Of a DNA stretch of 64,000 nt, positions 20,401 through 26,540 are shown one piece after another. The notes below the pieces were generated by a model that was given only the letters and a program-made list of their open reading frames with translations, searched no databases and was not told the DNA's origin. This DNA comes from Micromonospora sp. WMMD1120. GTDB taxonomy: Bacteria; Actinomycetota; Actinomycetes; Mycobacteriales; Micromonosporaceae. The stretch spans positions 186,001 through 250,000 of the forward strand of contig NZ_JARUBO010000005.1 of the NCBI RefSeq assembly GCF_029626235.1, read 5' to 3'. The position numbers and the translations under genes were made by a program. The first letter of the stretch is position 1. Every line of letters begins with the position of its first letter.

Positions 20401-20784
20401 GGTCGGCAGGCCCAGCGTACGAGCCGCCTCGGCGAAGCGGACCACCCCGTAGAAGCCGTCGTGGTCGGTGACGGCGAGCGCGGTGAGCCCCAGCCGGGCC
20501 GCCTCCTCGGCCAGCTCCTCCGGGTGACTGGCACCGTCGAGAAAGCTGAAGTTGGTGTGCGCGTGCAGCTCCGCGTAGGGCACCACGCCGTCCGGGCGGG
20601 TCAGCTCCGGTGGCTGGTACTGCTCGCGCCGACGGCTCCAGGCTGGGGAGTCGCCCCCGTCGGCGTCCACGGCGAGCGGGTCCACCACGTGCAGGTGCCG
20701 TTCGCCAGGCCTCTTGCCGCCGGGTTTTCCGGAGAGCACCCGCTCCAGCTCCGACCAGGGCATCTTCGGGTTGTGGAAGCTCAT
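17422..20784 (-). CDS. dnaE2: Error-prone DNA polymerase III alpha subunit DnaE2
   Basis: A 1120-residue C-family polymerase. Order: PHP domain (AELHAHTNFSFLDGASHPEE near 70), polymerase palm with the metal-binding PDIDVDIESDRREE near 461, helix-hairpin-helix region, and a C-terminal OB fold (IRVGGIVTHRQRPATAGGVTF near 1030). It lacks the extra C-terminal tail of replicative DnaE1. DnaE2 works with ImuA' and ImuB in DNA-damage-induced mutagenesis. The ATG at 20784 follows GGGAGGG and begins MSFHNPKMPW. The upstream ATG at 20841 falls inside a direct repeat. The gene follows imuB with a 132-base spacer and may have its own promoter as well as SOS read-through. Confidence 0.95.
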   Translation of the reverse strand: MSFHNPKMPWSELERVLSGKPGGKRPGERHLHVVDPLAVDADGGDSPAWSRRREQYQPPELTRPDGVVPYAELHAHTNFSFLDGASHPEELAEEAARLGLTALAVTDHDGFYGVVRFAEAARTLGLPTIFGAELSLGLPGPQNGEPDPHGAHLLVLAHGHEGYARLATTIARAQLRGGEKGRPVYGELEEVAAELRDHVLVLTGCRKGHVPGALLTEGVDAAARELDRLTALFGAETVAVELTDHGHPVDADRNDALAELAAAAGLPTVASNNVHYASPGRRRLATTVAAVRARRSLDEIDGWLPAAATAHLRSGAEMAARFAAYPGAVARAAEFGAELAFDLQLVAPRLPAYPVPPGHTEMSWLRKLTADGARERYGPPQAHPTAYAQLDHELNMIEELGFPGYFLVVYDIVTFCRKQDIYCQGRGSAANSAVCYALRITNVDAVRHQLLFERFLAPERDGPPDIDVDIESDRREEVIQHVYTRYGREHAAQVANVISYRPRSAVRDVAKAFGYSPGQQDAWSKQIDRWGSVATVDVENIPEQVVQYANELQTFPRHLGIHSGGMVICDRPVIEVCPVEWGRMPGRSVLQWDKDDCAAVGLVKFDLLGLGMLSALHYGYDMIGESLDLGDMTLDDPEVYDMLCRADSVGVFQVESRAQMATLPRLKPREFYDLVVEVALIRPGPIQGGSVHPFIRRKNGQEPVTFAHPLMRNALEKTLGVPLFQEQLMQLAIDLAGFDAAEADQLRRAMGAKRSVERMNRIADRLYAGMAERGITGELADDVYRKLTAFASYGFPESHAMSFAYLVYASSWLKRYHPAPFLAALLNAQPMGFYSPQTLVDDARRHGVQVHRPDINASGAKAVLESTPDTRWGSVPGEPPHAWGLGGPAVRLGLSSVRTLGVEVAERIEAERAAHGPYRDMPDLARRVGLTAAQLEALATADAFACFGLTRRQALWAAGAAAQDRPGRLPGTVTGAAAPTLPGMEAVDRLVADVWATGLSPESHPARFIRGQLDVLGAVPIARLGRVEPGQRIRVGGIVTHRQRPATAGGVTFLNLEDETGMLNVTCSPGLWQRYRRVARTSAALVVRGRLQRHEGVTNLVADRLDAIEPPVSPASRDFR

Positions 20785-20836
20785 CGGGCCGCCCTCCCGG
20801 GTGGCCGGGTCCCGGCGGCCGGACCCGCTGGCGAGC

Positions 20837-20874
20837 GACATACCTGAGAGTCATAGATATGCCTGACAGTCATA
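20837..20874 (-). repeat. Two contiguous 19-bp direct repeats upstream of dnaE2
   Basis: On the plus strand GACATACCTGAGAGTCATA (20837-20855) is followed at once by GATATGCCTGACAGTCATA (20856-20874), 16 of 19 identical. A third partial copy, AGTCATAGAT, lies at 20919-20928 in the end of imuB. The spacing of about two helical turns suggests a regulator binding site for dnaE2. It does not match a LexA box. Function is inferred. Confidence 0.6.
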
Positions 20875-20916
20875 TCGCTCTTCGGGACGCCCGCCTCCGA
20901 CCTGGGGCGCACCGCC

Positions 20917-22566
20917 TCAGTCATAGATCGCCTCCACCAGCCACCGCCCGGCCTCGACGGCCAGCAGCAGGGCGGCGCCGTCGGCCAGGCTGACCTGGAA
21001 ACGGGCGCGGCGACGGGCCTCGGCCGGCGCCCACCAGCGCTCGTCCACCGGCCACGGGCCGGCCCAGCCCACGATCTCCGTCGGCTGGCCGGAGCCGACC
21101 ACCAGCCGGGCCGGTGGGGCGCTCACCGCCAACCGCGCGCTGATCACCACCGGTTCACCGGCGGCGTCGTGCACGGTGGCCGCGAGCGGGCTGGGCAGCA
21201 CCACCGCCGGCGCGGGCGGCGGCAGCCGGCCCGGCCACGGCGGAACTGCGCCGCCGCTGCGGTCAGCGGGCCGACCGGAGCCGGCGGCCCGGTCGGCGCC
21301 GCTGGTGATCGGCTCGCCGGGCAGCGGGGCGGGGCCGGGGCGGGCCGGAAGGCGTTCGTCGCCCCACGGCACCAGTCGCACCTGGTCGGCCGGGGAGCGC
21401 CCGCCACCGAGCACGGCGGTGACCACCGCCTCCGGGCCGAGGATGCCCTGCACCCGGCTCAACGCCCGATGGGCCCGCTCCCGCTCCTCGCCGGTCTCCC
21501 CCCACAGGCCGGTCTGCAGGCCGGCCTGTGCGATCACCCCGTCCGGGATCAGCCGCAGCCGGATGATGCCGGCCGTCGGTCGGGCCGGTCGGGCGCCGGT
21601 GCGGCCGGCGCTGCCGGAGAGCCACCCGTCGAGCTGCCAGCGCACCCGGTCGGCGATGGCCGCGGCGGTGAGCAGCCCGTCGTGCCGCCACACCCGGTGC
21701 AGCTCCTGCCCGTGCTCGGTGACCGCCTCGATGCCGAGCCGGGTGCAGGCCAGCCCGTGCCCGGCCAGCCGATCGTGCAGCTGCTCCGCCAGCGCCCGGG
21801 CCACGAACGCCGCCGTGTCGACCCGGTCGATCGGCTCCTCGTGTTCCGCGGTCACCGTCAGGTCGGACGGCGGCTGCCGGACGGCGAGCGGGCGGTGGTC
21901 CCGCCCGGCGGCCAGCCGGTGGGCCAGCGCGCCGTCGAACCCGAACCGGGCCAGCACGTCGCCGGCCGGCAGCGCGGCGAAGTCGCCGAGGGTACGCACC
22001 CCCAGCCGGCGCAGCAGGTCGGCCAGCGCCGACCGGCCGAGCGCCTCGACCGGCAGCCCGGCCAGGAACTCCGGTGTCCCGCCCGGCACCACCACCCGGC
22101 CGGCGCGCGCGGCCAACCCGGCCGCGAACACCCCGTCGGCGATGCCGACCTGGCTCTCCACCAGGCAGGACTGGGCGACGTGCTCGATGATCCGCTCGGC
22201 GGCCGCCTCCTCGCCACCCAGGTAACGGCTCGGCCCCCGGGCGGCCACCGCGCAGGCGCCCGGCCGGACCACCTCGACGCCCGCCACCAGCTCCTCCACC
22301 GCGGCGACCACCGGCTCGAACGCCCGGGCGTCCCGGCCCGGGTCGTACTCCACGACGGTGAGCTGGGGGCAGCGGCCCTGCGCCTCCCGTTTGCGCAGGC
22401 CCCGCCGCACCCCCTCGGCGCGGGCCCGCTCGGAGCAGGCGACCACCCGGTTGGCGTGCAGCACGGCGACCGGGCCGGTCGCCGGCACCCCGTCGACGAT
22501 CTCGGCGGCGAGGACCGGCCAGTCGGGGCACCACAGCAGCAGGGTCCGTGCCGGCGAACCGGTCAT
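20917..22566 (-). CDS. imuB: ImuB, inactive Y-family polymerase of the mutasome
   Basis: A 549-residue Y-family homologue. The catalytic acidic residues of active Y polymerases are missing: the DxDxF position reads LLLWCPDWPVLAAE and the second site reads RYLGGEEAAAERI. This is the hallmark of ImuB, which serves as a scaffold linking DnaE2, ImuA' and the sliding clamp. A C-terminal region of about 190 residues, with a Pro/Gly-rich linker and then VVGSGQPTEIVGWAGPWPVD, is typical for actinobacterial ImuB. The ATG overlaps the imuA' stop (ATGA). Confidence 0.93.
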   Translation of the reverse strand: MTGSPARTLLLWCPDWPVLAAEIVDGVPATGPVAVLHANRVVACSERARAEGVRRGLRKREAQGRCPQLTVVEYDPGRDARAFEPVVAAVEELVAGVEVVRPGACAVAARGPSRYLGGEEAAAERIIEHVAQSCLVESQVGIADGVFAAGLAARAGRVVVPGGTPEFLAGLPVEALGRSALADLLRRLGVRTLGDFAALPAGDVLARFGFDGALAHRLAAGRDHRPLAVRQPPSDLTVTAEHEEPIDRVDTAAFVARALAEQLHDRLAGHGLACTRLGIEAVTEHGQELHRVWRHDGLLTAAAIADRVRWQLDGWLSGSAGRTGARPARPTAGIIRLRLIPDGVIAQAGLQTGLWGETGEERERAHRALSRVQGILGPEAVVTAVLGGGRSPADQVRLVPWGDERLPARPGPAPLPGEPITSGADRAAGSGRPADRSGGAVPPWPGRLPPPAPAVVLPSPLAATVHDAAGEPVVISARLAVSAPPARLVVGSGQPTEIVGWAGPWPVDERWWAPAEARRRARFQVSLADGAALLLAVEAGRWLVEAIYD

Positions 22567-23288
22567 CCCCTACCGACCAGGGAAAGCGGCGCGGCCGGTC
22601 GGCTCGCGGGCGAGGACAGCGTGCGGGGGATCACCCGGGTCAGCTCGGAGCCCGGAAGCCAGACCTTGATCTCCTTGGGGCGGGCGGCTGCCCCGCGTCC
22701 GCGCGCCGAGACGGTGATCTCCCGGCGGCGCAGCCGTCCCCGACCCCGACCGAGCCCCTCCCACACCCCACGGACCACCTGGAGCGTCACGTCGGCGCCG
22801 TCCCACCGGCCGTACGGAACGAGCACGCTGCCGCGCTGCCGGGCGCGGGCGGCCAACCGGGTGGCGACCGAGGTGGAGACCGTGGCCGGCACGGCGGTGA
22901 CCACGACGTCCACCCCGTCGATCAGCGCGGCGACCACAGTGGCCCACTCGGGGCCGGGGGTCGGCACCAGGGCCAGCCGGTCCAGGGCGATGCCCAGCTC
23001 GGCGGCAGCGCCCACGCCGAACGTCGGCACGCCGACCACGGCACACCACGAGCCGGCCCGGGACGCCTCGGCGAGCAGGGCCAGCATCAGCGAGGTGCCA
23101 CCGCTGCGCCGGGGCTGGCCGGCGGCGACCGCTATGGTGCTGCCCCGGCGCAGGCCCCGGTTGGGCAGCAGACCGGTCAGCTCGGGCACCACCGGCAGCA
23201 CCCGGTGGCCGCCGACCGGGTCGGGCGCGCTCGCCGGGCGCACCAGGTCGGCCAGCGCGGCGGAACCGACCACCATGCGGCCCGCCAT
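22563..23288 (-). CDS. imuA': ImuA', RecA-like mutasome accessory protein
   Basis: A 241-residue RecA-fold protein. The Walker A position reads AAGQPRRSGGTSL and lacks the usual GK[ST] lysine, as expected for the ImuA' group rather than an active RecA. ELGIALDRLALVPTPGPEW is typical of the family core. It bridges RecA and ImuB in mycobacterial work. The ATG at 23288 follows GGGGGAG. A longer frame to 23384 has no ribosome site. It starts 103 bases after the HEPN gene and is probably on the same SOS transcript. Confidence 0.88.
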   Translation of the reverse strand: MAGRMVVGSAALADLVRPASAPDPVGGHRVLPVVPELTGLLPNRGLRRGSTIAVAAGQPRRSGGTSLMLALLAEASRAGSWCAVVGVPTFGVGAAAELGIALDRLALVPTPGPEWATVVAALIDGVDVVVTAVPATVSTSVATRLAARARQRGSVLVPYGRWDGADVTLQVVRGVWEGLGRGRGRLRRREITVSARGRGAAARPKEIKVWLPGSELTRVIPRTLSSPASRPAAPLSLVGRG

Positions 23289-23391
23289 TGGACCAACTCC
23301 CCCGTCGTTGCTGTGGATCAAGATCAGGACCGACACGCCGTGTCGCCGACCGCCCGGCTCCCCCCGCGGGGCGGCCGGCGACACGGCCGGA

Positions 23392-23841
23392 TCAGGCGGC
23401 GAGGCCGTCCAGGGCCGGTTGGTGGGCCATGCCGAGCGTGGTCTCCACCACCGTCACGAACTGTTCGGCCGCGCGGAGCAGGTCGTCGGCCTCCCGGGCG
23501 CTGACCACCCGGGGGATGCCCGCCTCGGCGGCGGCCCGTTTGCTGGCCCCGGCGGCGAAGAAGCGGGACCACTCGTCGAGCTCCGGAGCGACGGCGCAGA
23601 GCAGGACCCAGACGCTGGTGATCCGGTTGCGACGGCTCGGCGCGGGTCGGGCGCGGGCGGCGAGCAGGGCGGCCGCCGCGCGCAGCGCCGCCAGGTGGGC
23701 GGCCGCGTAGCGCAGGCCGTCAGGTCGGGTCTGGCCGGCCTCGACCAGCCCACCACGGGCCAACGTGAGGAGTTGGGCGGGGGTGCGGTGCGGCAGCACG
23801 TGCGCCGGCACCGTCGGCGCCTGAGCCGGGTTTGTCGCCAT
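23392..23841 (-). CDS. SAV_6107-family HEPN domain protein
   Basis: A 149-residue helical protein of the SAV_6107-like HEPN family. The core from about residue 20 (PAQLLTLARGGLVEAG) to EQFVTVVETTLGM is all helix, with a conserved HLAALRAAAALLAARARP. I do not see the RxxxxH ribonuclease motif of toxin HEPNs, so an RNase role is not supported. The ATG at 23841 follows GGAGGAGA. It is the first standard gene after the LexA boxes and lies directly before imuA'-imuB-dnaE2, which suggests a DNA-damage role; that is inference. Confidence 0.82.
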   Translation of the reverse strand: MATNPAQAPTVPAHVLPHRTPAQLLTLARGGLVEAGQTRPDGLRYAAAHLAALRAAAALLAARARPAPSRRNRITSVWVLLCAVAPELDEWSRFFAAGASKRAAAEAGIPRVVSAREADDLLRAAEQFVTVVETTLGMAHQPALDGLAA

Positions 23842-23969
23842 CAGTGTTTCTCCTCCACGTGGCCGAGACGTCGCTCCCGGCGCGCTGAAGCCGCCGACGG
23901 GACGCCGAGGTCGGTGGTGCGGAGGAAGACGCACCGGGTGCGGCCGGCCGGGTGTGGACGCTTCCCCAC
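23841..23969 (-). CDS. Possible 42-residue ORF coupled to the HEPN gene
   Basis: A GTG-started ORF ends EEKH and its stop shares a base with the HEPN start (TGATG). It begins inside the right arm of a strong hairpin and has no clear ribosome site. The C-terminal part, RTTDLGVPSAASARRERRLG, looks protein-like, but nothing is recognised. It could simply be read-through of a random frame. Confidence 0.2.
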   Translation of the reverse strand: MGKRPHPAGRTRCVFLRTTDLGVPSAASARRERRLGHVEEKH

Positions 23970-23985
23970 ACCACACCCGGCCGGC
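23943..23985 (-). other. 15-bp perfect hairpin in the SOS operon leader
   Basis: GCCGGCCGGGTGTGG (23943-23957) and its exact complement CCACACCCGGCCGGC (23971-23985) flank a 13-base loop. It lies between the LexA boxes and the HEPN start, in what should be the untranslated leader. No T-tract follows. Confidence 0.7.
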
Positions 23986-23999
23986 GGACCGGCGGGTGC

Positions 24000-24036
24000 G
24001 TTGCCCGCCGCCCGGGGGTCGTGGGCGGCGGGCAAC
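24000..24036 (-). other. 14-bp perfect hairpin in the SOS operon leader
   Basis: GTTGCCCGCCGCCC (24000-24013) and GGGCGGCGGGCAAC (24023-24036) pair perfectly around a 9-base loop. It is 14 bases from the hairpin at 23943. Together they could attenuate or stabilise the operon mRNA, or serve as a barrier between divergent units. Confidence 0.7.
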
Positions 24037-24143
24037 GCTCCTGCCTGTTGGGACCGGGCTCGCGACTGCCCGGAAACCCGGGTGCGGCCCGCGGAGCCGC
24101 ACCGCCCGGAGTCGGCGCCGCGAAACACCGCGCTCCGGCTGGT

Positions 24144-24159
24144 TGGAACGGGCGTTCGA
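24144..24159 (-). promoter_or_regulatory. LexA (SOS) box 1: TGGAACGGGCGTTCGA
   Basis: Matches the actinobacterial SOS box TCGAAC-N4-GTTCGA at 11 of 12 fixed bases. It lies upstream of the HEPN-imuA'-imuB-dnaE2 series and 21 bases, centre to centre, from box 2. Confidence 0.75.
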
Positions 24160-24164
24160 GGCAA

Positions 24165-24180
24165 TCGAACACTCGTTCTA
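24165..24180 (-). promoter_or_regulatory. LexA (SOS) box 2: TCGAACACTCGTTCTA
   Basis: Matches TCGAAC-N4-GTTCGA at 11 of 12 fixed bases. With box 1 it forms a tandem pair two helical turns apart, in the divergent gap between the mutasome genes and the carotenoid operon. It could also affect the plus-strand promoter. Confidence 0.75.
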
Positions 24181-24284
24181 ACTGCTGCTGACAGTACACC
24201 TCCCCACCGACGAAAATGCAACGTGTGACGCGCTGGGCGTACCCGCCGGGTGAACCGGCACCGGTGAACCGGAAGAATGACGGC

Positions 24285-24359
24285 ATGCGGCCACACCCGA
24301 ACGTACGAGCGGCGCACGCCGCGCCCACCCTCGCCGGCGATCTGGCCGAGGTGGCGTGA
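24285..24359 (+). CDS. Possible 24-residue upstream peptide coupled to the CrtA-like gene
   Basis: An ATG at 24285 with GGAAG about nine bases upstream opens a 24-codon ORF whose stop overlaps the next GTG start (GTGA). An in-frame ATG at 24216 would extend it to 47 residues. The sequence, MRPHPNVRAAHAAPTLAG onward, has no recognisable feature. It may serve only to couple translation. Confidence 0.3.
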   Translation: MRPHPNVRAAHAAPTLAGDLAEVA

Positions 24360-25093
24360 GCACGCCTCCGGAGTTGGTCACACTGCACGTGTGGCGGACG
24401 TCCCGCGGCGCGCTGCCCCGGGCGCTGACCCGGATGGCGGTGGACCCGCGCCGGCTGCGCGCCCTGCCGGGCGTGCGGTTCGGCAAGCTGCTGGGCACCG
24501 GGACGGGCACCGACTTCGGGCCGAGGGACGCCGACCTGACCCGGTGGGCCGCGCTCACCGTCTGGGACTCCCCCACCGCCGCCGACGACTTCGACGACTC
24601 GTCGGTCGGTCGCGGCTGGGCGCGCATCGCCCACGCCGGGGTACGCATCGACCTGCGCCCGCTGACCAGCCGGGGCGAGTGGTCCGGCCAGCGGCCGTTC
24701 GGCGACCCGCCGGGCGGTTCGGTCACCGGACCGGTGCTGGCGCTGACCCGGGCCCGACTGCGGGCCCGCCGGGCGGCCACCTTCTGGCGGGCGATCCCCC
24801 CGGTGGCCGCCGCCCTGCGTGACGCGCCCGGGCTGCTGGCCCGGTTCGGCGTCGGAGAGGCGCCGCTGGGCTGGCAGGGCACCGTGAGCGTGTGGCGCGA
24901 CCCGACAGACCTGGTGGCGTTCGCGTACCGTCACCCGGAGCATCGGGCGGCGATCATGCGAACCCCCACCGAGGGTTGGTACGCCGAGGAGCTGTTCGCC
25001 CGGTTCGAGGTGCGCGACGTGGTCGGCGACCGGACGGTGCTCGGATGGGTCACCGACGGCGACTCGGAGACGGTGAAGGGTGGACGGGCATGA
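24356..25093 (+). CDS. crtA: CrtA-like (spheroidene monooxygenase-type) carotenoid oxygenase
   Basis: A 245-residue protein resembling spheroidene monooxygenase. The best marker is the C-terminal block with FAYRHPEHRAAIMRTPTEGW followed by YAEELFARFEV. The N-terminal half has an ABM-like alpha/beta pattern (LVTLHVWRTSRGALPRALTRM). CrtA enzymes oxidise C2 of 1-hydroxylated acyclic carotenoid ends. In this operon with CruF, CruC and CrtD it would supply the 2'-oxygen of a sioxanthin-like end group; that assignment is inference. The GTG overlaps an upstream short ORF, and the stop overlaps the GNAT start (ATGA). Confidence 0.72.
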   Translation: MSTPPELVTLHVWRTSRGALPRALTRMAVDPRRLRALPGVRFGKLLGTGTGTDFGPRDADLTRWAALTVWDSPTAADDFDDSSVGRGWARIAHAGVRIDLRPLTSRGEWSGQRPFGDPPGGSVTGPVLALTRARLRARRAATFWRAIPPVAAALRDAPGLLARFGVGEAPLGWQGTVSVWRDPTDLVAFAYRHPEHRAAIMRTPTEGWYAEELFARFEVRDVVGDRTVLGWVTDGDSETVKGGRA

Positions 25094-25641
25094 GGTTGGT
25101 GCGCTGGACACCGGACGATCTCGTCCGGCGGCTGGACGACGTGGTCGCCGTCTACGGCGAGGCGATGGGGTACCGCACCGACCTGCTGGAGGCCCGGCGC
25201 GGCTACATCGCCACCCACGTCCGCCGACCGGGTTTCCGGGCGGTCGCCAGCCTGACCAGCGAAGGCCACCTCGCCGGCTTCGGCTACGGCTACCTGGGCG
25301 CCACCGGGCAGTGGTGGCACGACCAGGTGCACAGGGCGCTGGACGCCCCCGCCCGCAAGCGCTGGCTCACCCACTGCTTCGAGGTGGTCGAGTTGCACGT
25401 CCGGCCACCCGCGCAGGGTCACCGCCTGGGCACCGGCCAGCTCCGCGCGCTGCTCGGCATGGCCGAGGGCGACACCACGCTGCTGTCCACCCCGGAGGCC
25501 GACGAGCAGACCTCACGGGCCTGGCGGCTGTACCGGCGGTTCGGCTTCGTCGACGTCCTGCGCGACTTCCACTTCCCCGGCGACGAGCGGCCGTTCGGGG
25601 TGCTCGGCCGGGATCTGCCGCTCGAGCAACCGGCGTCATGA
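25090..25641 (+). CDS. GNAT-family acetyltransferase
   Basis: A 183-residue GNAT N-acetyltransferase-like protein. The acetyl-CoA binding region is VELHVRPPAQGHRLGTGQLR (near residue 100-120), with the typical R-G-x-G-x-G/A loop degenerate here as QGHRLG. The C-terminal LYRRFGFVDVLRDF is the usual GNAT strand-helix end. It is sandwiched by four-base overlaps between crtA-like and cruF genes, so it is made with the carotenoid enzymes. No role for a GNAT is established in this pathway; it may be a passenger or modify a small molecule. Confidence 0.8.
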   Translation: MRLVRWTPDDLVRRLDDVVAVYGEAMGYRTDLLEARRGYIATHVRRPGFRAVASLTSEGHLAGFGYGYLGATGQWWHDQVHRALDAPARKRWLTHCFEVVELHVRPPAQGHRLGTGQLRALLGMAEGDTTLLSTPEADEQTSRAWRLYRRFGFVDVLRDFHFPGDERPFGVLGRDLPLEQPAS

Positions 25642-26540
25642 CCCGACGGATGCCCTGGGCGCTGCTCGCGGTCCTGGTGCTCGCCCAGATCTGCTACCCG
25701 CTCACCACCGGCGCCACCCGGGCCGGGCTCACCGTGGCCACCGTCGTTCTCGGTTGGCTGCTCTCGGTCGGCCACGCGCTGCTCAGCCGGGGCCCACGGG
25801 TCGCCGCGGCGCTGGTGACGGTGGCCACCGGCGGCGGGTTCGCGATCGAGGCGATCGGGGTGGCGACCGGCGTGCCGTTCGGCAGCTACGACTACTCCGG
25901 CGAGCTGGGGCCCAAGCTGGCCGGGGTACCGCTGATCATCCCGCTGGCCTGGACCTGGATGGCCTGGCCAGCCTGGCTGGCAGCGGTCCGGCTGACCGGG
26001 GGCGCCGGCACGACGACCGACGGCACCGGCACCGGCACCGGCACCGGCACGACAGCCGACGGCACCGGCACCGGCACGACGGCCGGCCGGTGGGTGGGGC
26101 GGATCGCGCTGGCCACCGTGGGGTTGGCCAGCTGGGACCTCTTCCTCGATCCGCAGATGGTGGCCGAGGGCTACTGGGTCTGGCGCGACGCCACCCCGGC
26201 GCTGCCCGGCCTGCCCGGCATCCCGGTCAGCAACTACCTGGGCTGGGTGCTCTTCGCGGTGCTGATGATGAGCGCGCTCCGCCCGCTGGCCGGGCCGGCC
26301 ACCGCGCACACCGACGCCCGGGACCACCCGATGGTCGCGCTCTACCTGTGGACGTACCTCTCCAGCATCCTGGCCCACGCGGTCTTCCTCGACCTGCCCG
26401 CGTCGGCGCTCTGGGGCGCCGCCGGCATGGCGGTCACCGCCGTACCGCTGGCGGTGACGGTGCTGCGGGCCCGGCGGGGCCGCGACCCGGGCCGGGCGGA
26501 CCGACGGCCGATCCGCGCCGGCGTCGACGCGACCCGATGA
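25638..26540 (+). CDS. cruF: Carotenoid hydratase CruF-type protein
   Basis: A 300-residue polytopic membrane protein of the CruF/bisanhydrobacterioruberin hydratase family (DUF422). Seven or so helices are visible, with the conserved GVPFGSYDYSGELGPKLAG and WDLFLDPQMVAEGYWVW. CruF adds water across the terminal double bond of acyclic psi ends, making the 1'-hydroxyl later glycosylated by CruC. A low-complexity Thr-Gly insert, encoded by repeated GGCACC between 26022 and 26083, sits in a loop between helices near residues 128-150. Both ends overlap neighbours by four bases. Confidence 0.85.
   Translation: MTRRMPWALLAVLVLAQICYPLTTGATRAGLTVATVVLGWLLSVGHALLSRGPRVAAALVTVATGGGFAIEAIGVATGVPFGSYDYSGELGPKLAGVPLIIPLAWTWMAWPAWLAAVRLTGGAGTTTDGTGTGTGTGTTADGTGTGTTAGRWVGRIALATVGLASWDLFLDPQMVAEGYWVWRDATPALPGLPGIPVSNYLGWVLFAVLMMSALRPLAGPATAHTDARDHPMVALYLWTYLSSILAHAVFLDLPASALWGAAGMAVTAVPLAVTVLRARRGRDPGRADRRPIRAGVDATR

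Noticed and set aside
17656..20847. 1063-codon plus-strand ORF opposite dnaE2
   Set aside because: Antisense shadow of dnaE2; the minus-strand protein has a full set of polymerase motifs.
20837..20874. Direct repeats upstream of dnaE2 as LexA or PafBC sites
   Set aside because: They lack GAAC-N4-GTTC, and TGTCAG is not followed by a correctly spaced TAnnnT.
24178..25111. Minus-strand ORFs opposite the CrtA-like and GNAT genes
   Set aside because: Antisense shadows; the plus-strand genes are tightly coupled and recognisable.
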